Below, one piece after another: positions 6,183 through 10,793 of a stretch of 30,809 nt of DNA (positions are counted from its first letter, which is position 1; each line of letters begins with the position of its first letter). The stretch is taken from positions 1 to 30,809 of IMG/VR virus record IMGVR_UViG_3300030103_003804; one strand, written 5' to 3'. The position numbers and the translations under genes are program-made. Below the pieces are notes generated by a model that saw only the letters and a program-made list of their open reading frames with translations, was not told the origin of the DNA and made no database searches. The stretch is from a virus.

Positions 6183-6373
6183 CACCGTGCCTCAACCGTA
6201 AGAACTCTAACACCATTGTGGATTGGTAGACAGAGTAGACACGGTGATGATACCGTGGGGACTAGGCTATTGTGTTGCTGACAGAGATGCTCTCGTCGCT
6301 TCGTAGAACGGACGGAGCATCCTGCCTGGGGTTGATTGTTTGTAAAATCTGGCTCACGGTGGTTCACGGTGGT
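6183..6373. repeat. CACGGTG repeats, including a perfect 2x10-bp tandem
   Basis: CACGGTG or its complement occurs at 6183-6189 (CACCGTG), 6240-6246, 6251-6257 (TACCGTG, one change), 6355-6361 and 6365-6371. The last two sit in adjacent exact repeats TCACGGTGGT (6354-6363, 6364-6373). 6240-6257 also forms a hairpin CACGGT/ACCGTG. The pattern is iteron-like, or gives alternative RNA pairings. Confidence 0.65.
6282..6324. ncRNA. Strong hairpin (candidate structured RNA element)
   Basis: Arms CAG-a-GATGCTC-t-CGTC (6282-6297) and GACG-GAGCATC-CTG (6311-6324) give 14 base pairs with two single-base bulges and a 13-base loop. No T tract follows on either strand, so it is not a simple terminator. 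It sits within the CACGGTG repeat cluster. Strand is not decided because all pairs are Watson-Crick. Confidence 0.4.
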
Positions 6374-6380
6374 AAATTGT

Positions 6381-6408
6381 CTGACAGAAACTATGTGGCT
6401 GGTACAAT
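6381..6408 (+). promoter_or_regulatory. Candidate sigma70-like promoter for the small-gene cluster
   Basis: CTGACA (6381-6386), 16-base spacer, TACAAT (6403-6408): five of six matches in each box. It points right, towards the gene at 6595. A chance match cannot be excluded. Confidence 0.35.
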
Positions 6409-6511
6409 TATCTGACTGCTTACATATGGGCCCAAAAAAAACTGCGTTTGGTAATATGTGTGTAACCTCGATTTTTCACGACCACCTTTTAAGTTAATGG
6501 CTCCAGTCCCC

Positions 6512-6590
6512 GTTAAATACTCGCGGATCCTGGTTATTGACTCCTTTGTCATCTGTATTGCCATACTCCAGGATCCACTCAGTTAAATAC
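6512..6590 (+). promoter_or_regulatory. Inverted repeat GGATCCTGG/CCAGGATCC bracketed by two GTTAAATAC copies
   Basis: GTTAAATAC at 6512-6520 and 6582-6590; between them a perfect 9-bp inverted repeat, GGATCCTGG 6525-6533 and CCAGGATCC 6568-6576, with a 34-base loop. GTTAAATA is one base from the late motif NATAAATA, and a third copy lies before the capsid leader (8997). The second copy is 4 bases before the ATG at 6595, leaving no room for an SD there. Confidence 0.45.
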
Positions 6591-6594
6591 AGTC

Positions 6595-6744
6595 ATGCCC
6601 GCTGGAAGAACCATACCCAACACTTTTGTAACCGCATACTCCGGACCCCGTTCGGGCCGTGCCAAAAGCAGACGTTATGGTAGAAAGCGAGTCCGAACAC
6701 GTAAGATTGGGCTCAGGGGCAGGGCAATCAGGGGAAGCAGATAA
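6595..6744 (+). CDS. 49-residue arginine-rich protein
   Basis: ATG 6595, TAA 6742-6744. The N-terminal 18 residues are neutral (MPAGRTIPNTFVTAYSGP); the rest is very rich in Arg and Lys (RSGRAKSRRYGRKRVRTRK...). Such protamine-like composition suits nucleic-acid binding or DNA condensation in the head, by analogy only. Codons are more GC-rich (CGT, CGA, AGG, GGC) than in the structural genes, so it may be acquired. There is no clear SD; the GTTAAATAC element ends just before the start, so a very short leader is possible. It is followed at 58 bases by another tiny basic protein. No family recognised. Confidence 0.55.
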   Translation: MPAGRTIPNTFVTAYSGPRSGRAKSRRYGRKRVRTRKIGLRGRAIRGSR

Positions 6745-6802
6745 AAAATTGGGCAAAAAAAATTTGCTTAACGCTACCCCTAAACGATAGGAGGAGTAAA
6801 TC

Positions 6803-6871
6803 ATGAGAAAGAAAAAACCCGCTAAAAAAACACGAGGTGGCAAACGTGGTGGCAAAAAAAGAAGACGTTAA
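6803..6871 (+). CDS. 22-residue extremely basic peptide (gpJ-like composition)
   Basis: Preceded by GATAGGAGGAGTAAATC, the strongest SD in the window at good spacing, so translation is likely despite the length. It starts MRKKKPAKK and ends KKRRR: apart from Met, Pro, Ala, Thr and Gly all residues are Lys or Arg. This matches in character the DNA-condensing J proteins of microviruses and protamine-like peptides; homology cannot be claimed at this length. It overlaps the start of the next gene in another frame. A role in neutralising packaged DNA is a reasonable guess. Confidence 0.6.
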   Translation: MRKKKPAKKTRGGKRGGKKRRR

Positions 6872-7232
6872 TTGGTTGGAGTACTTTGCTTCAATCACAG
6901 CAGTGTGTCCTTGGAGCAAAGGCTACTGGCTCAAACAAAAAATCGATGTGCAACGCTGGAGGGGTGAGTCCCGCATAACACCCCTAGGAGACCATGTGGC
7001 ACGCATGTGGCTACATCCAAACGCAAGTGGCAGGACACTGTGCAACATACACCACAGATTGAATGAGGATAGGCCCACAGAAGAGTGGCTGTATTCACAT
7101 CCACAGTATGGGGGTCATTCAGCACCCACACCCATTTTGATACAACAGGATCTAGAGACATTAAATAGTGCAAGGAAAGGAAAACACAATGCATCCAAAA
7201 CTGGTACACAAACATCTGTTGGTAAGGGCTGA
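6849..7232 (+). CDS. Conserved marine-phage hypothetical protein (CPWS motif)
   Basis: About 127 residues from GTG 6849, chosen because AGGTGG lies 8 bases upstream; GTG 6837 and 6846 are alternatives and there is no ATG. The N-terminal part NWLEYFASITAVCPWSKGYW resembles short proteins I associate with marine cyanophage and pelagiphage genomes, whose function is unknown. It has scattered Cys/His (C24, HH in NIHHR) but no clear metal site. The start overlaps the 22-residue basic gene by 23 bases and the end overlaps the SpeD-like gene by 44 bases. The C-terminal 20 residues are lysine/serine/threonine-rich and probably disordered. Confidence 0.7.
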   Translation: MAKKEDVNWLEYFASITAVCPWSKGYWLKQKIDVQRWRGESRITPLGDHVARMWLHPNASGRTLCNIHHRLNEDRPTEEWLYSHPQYGGHSAPTPILIQQDLETLNSARKGKHNASKTGTQTSVGKG

Positions 7233-7629
7233 AGTTAATTCACCACCTTTATTCAAAGACAGAGAACGTTTGGACAACGAGATAAAAAGCCTAATCCGTA
7301 ACATTGACATGAACATACTGTCAGGTCCACACACAGCATGGTCAAATGTGGAAGGCAACGAAGGATACAGTTCAGTGGCCATCATTGACACCAGTTCTGT
7401 CACATTCCACAGTTGGAAAGATGGTGTAATACAATTGGATGTTTACAGTTGCAAAGATTTCAAAATAAAAACCATATTCAATTGGTTGGCACAATGGGAT
7501 TTGGAGCAAGTGGACTACAAATACATTGACAGAGATCAAGGATTTAAAACACTAGCACACAATCAACTCAGCCATTGGGACAATGATCAGTACAATCTAT
7601 CATATGAAGATGAGGTAATGTATGACTAA
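7189..7629 (+). CDS. S-adenosylmethionine decarboxylase-like (SpeD family) protein
   Basis: 146 residues from ATG 7189, preceded by AAGGAAAGGAAAACACA; an upstream GTG at 7168 lacks an SD. The core GYSSVAIIDTSSVTFHSW...DVYSC aligns with the SpeD motif ESHISIHTWPE...DVFTC: Ser69 matches the pyruvoyl-forming Ser, His74 the processing His and Cys88 the catalytic Cys. The Glu before the Ser, at the self-cleavage site, is Thr68 here. AdoMet decarboxylase makes the aminopropyl donor for spermidine; phage versions are found in marine phages as auxiliary genes. Because the cleavage-site Glu and following His have changed, activity or processing could differ. Polyamines condense DNA, which fits its position beside basic proteins. 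Confidence 0.7.
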   Translation: MHPKLVHKHLLVRAEVNSPPLFKDRERLDNEIKSLIRNIDMNILSGPHTAWSNVEGNEGYSSVAIIDTSSVTFHSWKDGVIQLDVYSCKDFKIKTIFNWLAQWDLEQVDYKYIDRDQGFKTLAHNQLSHWDNDQYNLSYEDEVMYD

Positions 7630-7852
7630 ATTGAACAAACCATACAGAACACCGGGCAAATCAAAAAAATTTGCGGTAAAAGTGCGTAATCCCAAAACAG
7701 GCAATGTGAAAACTGTGAGATTTGGTGATCCAAAAATGAGAATAAAAAAATCAAACCCGGCTCGTAAACGTAGTTTTATGGCAAGGCACAAATGTTCAAC
7801 ACCAGGACCAAAAACCAAAGCACGTTACTGGTCGTGCAAAGCATGGAGATAG
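7622..7852 (+). CDS. Small basic conserved phage protein (FGDPxM / ARHxC / ARYWSCxxW motifs)
   Basis: 76 residues, very basic. It carries FGDPKMRIKKSNPARKRSF, then MARHKCSTPGPKTKARYWSC and ends KAWR. This motif order is familiar from a small protein of cyanophages and other marine phages, usually found among head genes and of unknown role. His and two Cys (H56, C58, C72) could bind a metal. AGG lies 8 bases before the start, which overlaps the SpeD-like gene by 8 bases. It is followed after 1 base by another small basic gene. Confidence 0.75.
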   Translation: MTKLNKPYRTPGKSKKFAVKVRNPKTGNVKTVRFGDPKMRIKKSNPARKRSFMARHKCSTPGPKTKARYWSCKAWR

Positions 7853-7853
7853 C

Positions 7854-8021
7854 ATGAAAAAAGGATTTCACAAGACCAAAGACGGTAGAACAGCACGTAA
7901 AGGACTGTACTACTATGCCAACAAGAGAAGAAAAGCAGGCAAAAAACCAATCAAAAAAGGCCGACCAGGTTATGTTACCAGAGCGGCTGTGACAAGATCA
8001 GCGAGGACGGCTAAAAGATAA
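7854..8021 (+). CDS. 55-residue lysine/arginine-rich protein (KGLYYYANKRRKAG motif)
   Basis: ATG 7854, TAA 8019-8021. It begins MKKGFHKTKDGRTARKGLYYYANKR and ends in a run of small and basic residues (TRSARTAKR). The KGLY..aN.kr..G core with the basic C-terminus resembles a family of tiny cyanophage/pelagiphage proteins (K-G-L-Y-A-N-I type) of unknown function. GGAG upstream (in ATGGAGATAGC) acts as SD. The stop overlaps an ATG in another frame, but the better downstream start is GTG 8034. A nucleic-acid-binding or head-interior role is inferred from composition only. Confidence 0.65.
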   Translation: MKKGFHKTKDGRTARKGLYYYANKRRKAGKKPIKKGRPGYVTRAAVTRSARTAKR

Positions 8022-8033
8022 TGGAGAGCGACA

Positions 8034-8270
8034 GTGGCAGGTATCAAAACCCGCAAGGGTCAACAGACACAGCACAGCAAGTGTTATGCAAAAGGACAAG
8101 AGTGGGTGCCTTGCAGGGTCATACAACGCAAAAGATTTGGCAACGGCACAAGAACTTTTATGGCCGCACAGTCGGTACAGACCGGAGAGATATACAAGAA
8201 TCATCAGGGATTGACAGCACCGTGGCACTCGATAAACTTTACATCCACCAAGCCAGAGACGTCAGACTAG
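8034..8270 (+). CDS. 78-residue basic hypothetical protein
   Basis: GTG 8034 is preceded by GGAG at 7 bases, which makes this frame more credible than the overlapping frame opening at ATG 8021. The product begins MAGIKTRKGQQTQHSKCYAKG and includes EWVPCRVIQRKRFGNGTRTFMAAQ, with two Cys (C17, C27). It is basic in the first two thirds, like its neighbours. No family recognised. Its 3' end overlaps, in another frame, the start of the small gene at 8222. Confidence 0.6.
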   Translation: MAGIKTRKGQQTQHSKCYAKGQEWVPCRVIQRKRFGNGTRTFMAAQSVQTGEIYKNHQGLTAPWHSINFTSTKPETSD

Positions 8271-8368
8271 TGGACGATTGGATGAACCCATGGCCAATAC
8301 CAGGAGAAAAATTAATCAACACAATCAAGGAGACTTATGACAAAATCAAAAAGCGTTTCAGCACCTAG
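8222..8368 (+). CDS. 48-residue hypothetical protein overlapping its neighbours (start uncertain)
   Basis: From GTG 8222 the product is MALDKLYIHQARDVRLVDDW... ending IKETYDKIKKRFST, a plausible helical protein with PWPIPGEKL in the middle. The same frame is open back to ATG 8021, but the upstream part looks like a shadow of the 8034 gene. So either an independent start near 8222 (weak SD) or a frame change from the 8034 frame produces it. It overlaps the 8034 gene by 49 bases and the 8337 gene by 32 bases. No family recognised. Confidence 0.4.
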   Translation: MALDKLYIHQARDVRLVDDWMNPWPIPGEKLINTIKETYDKIKKRFST

Positions 8369-8489
8369 AGGATACCATTGGATGAAAAAAGGTTCATCCC
8401 TGAGATTGATGAAGGGTGCATACAAGCCGCACAAAGGTGCAGTAAAGAAAGCAAAATTTAAAACTGTCAAATCGCACAGAGGTTACTAG
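8337..8489 (+). CDS. 50-residue basic phage protein (PRGYHWMKKG motif)
   Basis: ATG 8337 follows AAGGAGACTT. The sequence APRGYHWMKKGSSLRLMKG then KPHKGAVKKAKFK matches a widespread short phage pattern (P.GYHWMK.G....LM........PHKGA...AKF), conserved in marine phages and of unknown function. The Trp/His core with a basic end suggests nucleic-acid or capsid binding (inference). It overlaps the previous gene by 32 bases, and its TAG overlaps the next GTG start (TAGTG). It is the last of the run of small basic genes before the DUF115-like gene. Confidence 0.7.
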   Translation: MTKSKSVSAPRGYHWMKKGSSLRLMKGAYKPHKGAVKKAKFKTVKSHRGY

Positions 8490-9001
8490 TGCCCGAGGCT
8501 GACACCAATAGATGTGTCATCATAGGCAACGGACCCAGCAGGCATCTTACACCATTAGAACAGATTGATTGCACAACATTTGGTTGTAATCAACTCTACA
8601 AAGAATACCAACCCAACTATCTGTTGGCACAGGACAAGGAAGTCATACATCAAATGCAACTGGATCGTGTAACAGAAGCAGTGTATGTGCCGCAACACAG
8701 TTATAGAATATTCAGGGACAATACATACACCACGTTACACAACATGAAAGAAATAAAATTTCCACATACCAGAATGAATTCGTGGTTAACAGGAGAACAA
8801 GCCATAGTGTTGGCCGCACAGTTGGGTTACACACAAATGGATCTGATAGGATTTGACGGAGGACCCGAAAGCATATACCGTGAACCACAGGCACAAGCAC
8901 AACCACATCGTGAAAGATATACACGCACATTAAAAATGATACAGGAGTATTTTCCTAAAATCAAAATCACAGTGGATCAATACTTTACCAGCAGAGGTTA
9001 A
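8489..9001 (+). CDS. DUF115-like / Rossmann-type protein (GNGPS motif)
   Basis: About 170 residues from GTG 8489, coupled to the preceding stop. The N-terminus VIIGNGPSRHL (10-20), then TTFGCNQLYKEYQPNYLLAQDKEVI, and the later LIGFDGG motif are typical of the DUF115/MptE-like and glycosyltransferase-like proteins common in marine phages. The GNGPS loop usually binds a nucleotide or nucleotide-sugar. Biochemical activity in phages is not established; modification of host surface or phage glycans is a common suggestion. The TAA is part of the GTTAAATAC element (8997-9005) that may start capsid transcription. Confidence 0.7.
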   Translation: MPEADTNRCVIIGNGPSRHLTPLEQIDCTTFGCNQLYKEYQPNYLLAQDKEVIHQMQLDRVTEAVYVPQHSYRIFRDNTYTTLHNMKEIKFPHTRMNSWLTGEQAIVLAAQLGYTQMDLIGFDGGPESIYREPQAQAQPHRERYTRTLKMIQEYFPKIKITVDQYFTSRG

Positions 9002-9005
9002 ATAC
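8997..9005 (+). promoter_or_regulatory. GTTAAATAC element before the capsid leader
   Basis: This is the third exact copy of GTTAAATAC (also 6512 and 6582). GTTAAATA differs from NATAAATA by one base. It overlaps the DUF115-like stop and precedes a 180-base leader of the major capsid gene, where a strong late promoter is expected. A separate TATAAT at 9064-9069 has no good -35. Confidence 0.4.
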
Positions 9006-9009
9006 GAGC

Positions 9010-9118
9010 GTGGACAACCGCAAGGCCCACTGCTGTCTAACAAGTTAGGCTATTTGGTAGAGATATAATTCTACAAGCAAAGAACGTTCATTGCTAGTAG
9101 GGATAACCGCAAGGCCCC
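9010..9118 (+). ncRNA. Capsid-gene leader with two matching GNRA-tetraloop hairpins
   Basis: Copy 1 (9010-9030) and copy 2 (9100-9118) share AACCGCAAGGCCC. Each folds as an outer stem, a 4-base one-sided bulge (ACAA or ATAA), and CC-GCAA-GG closed by a GNRA tetraloop. The outer stems differ but stay paired: GTGG/CCAC in copy 1, GGG/CCC in copy 2, a compensatory U-A to G-C change. Between them are CTAAC/GTTAG (9037-9048) and TATAAT (9064-9069). Probably a structured 5' leader. Confidence 0.5.
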
Positions 9119-9184
9119 AAACACATTAACACAATTCCCAGCGTTTTATTATAACAACAACTAAACTACAAGGAGACCATTAAC

Positions 9185-10069
9185 ATGGCATTAGTAGCAA
9201 ACGCAGGAACATCAGTATCGAATTCATTCGTAACTATGTTCAGTGATGATGTAAAACAAGCGTACCAACAAACATCATCAAATTTAGTTGACGCAGTTAG
9301 AGTTGTAAGAAACGTAACTGGTTCAACTTACAAGTTCCACAAACTATCAAAAGGTGGTTCAATCAAGAACAAAGCAAGATTCGAAGATATCACGGCTATG
9401 TCTGATTCGAGCAAATCTTTTGCAGGAAGTGGTGCTTACACTGGTAGCACAGCACAGAACAGTGTTGTAACTACTACACTTAACAATTACCATTCTGGTG
9501 AATACATTGACGACATGGATCAATTTAAGACAAATATCGATCTTAGAAACACGTTCGCACAAGCGATTTCGTCAGGTTTAAACAGAGCGGTAGACCAAGA
9601 GATCATCGACGCATTAGATGCCTCTGCACCAACTACACAGGTGACAGCAGGATCTGGATTAACTAAAGCAAAATTTTTAGAAGTCCACGAAGCGATGAAT
9701 GGTCTTTCAATTCCAACTAACGACAGATGTATAATCATCTCTCCGCAAGCCTTAACAGATCTTTTAACAGATACTAACTTGGTTACAGCGGCAGATGGTT
9801 TAGTATCTAACACTGCATTGACTTCAGGATACATTCCAAATGTATTCGGTTTCAGAGTGATTATGTCAACTCTTTTAACAAAAAATTCTGTTCAAAGAGA
9901 TTGTTACGCAATTCACAAAGATTCAGTAGGTCTTGCATTAGCATCTGACATTACGACAAGAATCGATTATGTAGCTCAGAAAGCGAGTCACTTAGTACTG
10001 GGTACTATGTCTGGTGGAGCAACGGCAATCGACGCAGACGGCATTGTAAAAGTGGAGGTCACAGAGTAA
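9185..10069 (+). CDS. Major capsid protein (HK97-fold)
   Basis: 294 residues, strong SD AAGGAG 9 bases before ATG 9185. Its sequence has the character of podovirus major capsid proteins: N-terminal VSNSFVTMFSDDVKQAYQQ, a middle E-loop-like segment, the mid-region ISSGLNRAVDQEIIDAL, and a C-terminal region (VQRDCYAIHKDSVGLALASD..TRIDYVAQKASHLVLG) with the late beta-strand pattern of the fold. Size is close to other T7-like marine phages. It has its own structured leader and a strong terminator, so it forms a monocistronic, highly expressed unit. It would assemble on the scaffold (2339) with the portal (541) at one vertex. Confidence 0.9.
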   Translation: MALVANAGTSVSNSFVTMFSDDVKQAYQQTSSNLVDAVRVVRNVTGSTYKFHKLSKGGSIKNKARFEDITAMSDSSKSFAGSGAYTGSTAQNSVVTTTLNNYHSGEYIDDMDQFKTNIDLRNTFAQAISSGLNRAVDQEIIDALDASAPTTQVTAGSGLTKAKFLEVHEAMNGLSIPTNDRCIIISPQALTDLLTDTNLVTAADGLVSNTALTSGYIPNVFGFRVIMSTLLTKNSVQRDCYAIHKDSVGLALASDITTRIDYVAQKASHLVLGTMSGGATAIDADGIVKVEVTE

Positions 10070-10097
10070 TATCTGTACAACTTCGCAGTTCATTCAA

Positions 10098-10134
10098 GGC
10101 AGGCCCTCTTTAATTTGGGGGCCTGTCTTTTTTT
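10098..10134 (+). terminator. Rho-independent terminator after the capsid gene
   Basis: Stem GGCAGGCCC (10098-10106) with GGGCCTGTC (10119-10127), one G-U pair, 12-base loop, followed by seven T (10128-10134). It lies 29 bases after the capsid stop, and the next late promoter motif follows within 7 bases. Confidence 0.9.
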
Positions 10135-10140
10135 ATACCC

Positions 10141-10148
10141 GATAAATA
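10141..10148 (+). promoter_or_regulatory. T4-type late promoter motif GATAAATA
   Basis: Exact NATAAATA between the capsid terminator and the tail tubular A gene, 22 bases before its ATG. Its position right after a strong terminator makes an actual promoter here nearly necessary. Confidence 0.6.
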
Positions 10149-10170
10149 GTTTACAAAAAAGGAACCACCC

Positions 10171-10791
10171 ATGGCTGAAAGTAAAGTTTCAATATCAAAC
10201 CAAGCACTAACAAAATGTGGTGCCGCAACAATAAGTTCATTTACAGATGGATCACACGAAGCAAACGTATGTTCAACCATGTATGACAACGTGAGAAACG
10301 GCTTATTGTATTATACATTTTGGAATTTTGCTGTAACCAACAAATCTTTAAACAGATTAAATGAAACACCCACGAACACCAAATACCTTTATGTGTTCAG
10401 TTTACCGGGTGATGTTATAAGAATTAAAGGATTTTTTGATTCAGACGGAATGTATTCAGAAGATTACAGCATTGAAGGCAGTAAAGTATTTGCTAATGAA
10501 AAAACATTATTCATAGAATACGTTGCAAACATTGTGGAAGATGACATGCCTGTATTTTTTATAGAAACATTAATAGCCAAAGTGGCATTAGAAATAAATG
10601 AAGCCATAACAGGTGTTGGCACTCTATCAAACAGATTGGCTGGAGACTATGAAGCCAAACTGAGAGCGGCAAGAATAGCAGATGGACAAGAAAATCCACC
10701 TCATAACATAGTACCTCCAGGCAGATATGTTGAAGCACATTTAGGTAATACAGGTCTGACCAATAGAAGGTTAAGACACAGTAATACCTAA
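10171..10791 (+). CDS. Tail tubular protein A (T7 gp11-like)
   Basis: 206 residues; ATG 10171 after AAGGAACCACCC. The N-terminus ISNQALTKCGAATISSFTDG and YDNVRNGLLYYTFWNFA are the hallmark of tail tubular protein A (S.aL..lG...I.sf.dg..ea......yd..r...L....W.FA). It forms the adaptor ring between portal and nozzle in T7-like tails. Length matches T7 gp11 (196). It is followed after 2 bases by tail tubular protein B. The late promoter at 10141 serves it and probably the whole tail region. Confidence 0.93.
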   Translation: MAESKVSISNQALTKCGAATISSFTDGSHEANVCSTMYDNVRNGLLYYTFWNFAVTNKSLNRLNETPTNTKYLYVFSLPGDVIRIKGFFDSDGMYSEDYSIEGSKVFANEKTLFIEYVANIVEDDMPVFFIETLIAKVALEINEAITGVGTLSNRLAGDYEAKLRAARIADGQENPPHNIVPPGRYVEAHLGNTGLTNRRLRHSNT

Positions 10792-10793
10792 CA

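Larger units (their letters stand above)
5927..6594. other. Non-coding region with repeats and hairpins (candidate origin or regulatory RNA)
   Basis: About 670 bases without a convincing gene; the short frames here lack SD signals and family character. It holds a tandem TTTACCATTC/TTTACCATCT stretch (6122-6141), CACGGTG-type repeats (6183-6373), a strong long hairpin (6282-6324), a candidate plus-strand promoter (6381-6408), and an inverted repeat flanked by GTTAAATAC copies (6512-6590). It separates the leftward cassette from the rightward small-gene cluster, a typical place for an origin or a control region. It is more GC-rich than the flanking genes. Confidence 0.6.

Noticed and set aside
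5912-6367. Short frames on both strands in the region upstream of 6595
   Set aside because: No SD, no recognisable protein character, overlapping on both strands, and dominated by repeats and hairpins.
6180-6380. tRNA gene or group I intron core in the structured non-coding region
   Set aside because: No T-loop or anticodon-arm pattern and no intron core elements were seen.
8021-8368. One 115-codon gene starting at ATG 8021
   Set aside because: Its first two thirds look like a shadow of the GTG 8034 frame, which has a well-spaced SD; only the last part seems real.
9080-9118. Possible glutamine (glnA/Downstream-peptide) riboswitch: CGTTCA followed by AGTAGG and CCGCAAGG
   Set aside because: The P1 partner (GAACG) is absent downstream, and the first copy of the CCGCAAGG hairpin has no CGTTCA. 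The likeness is limited to short segments.
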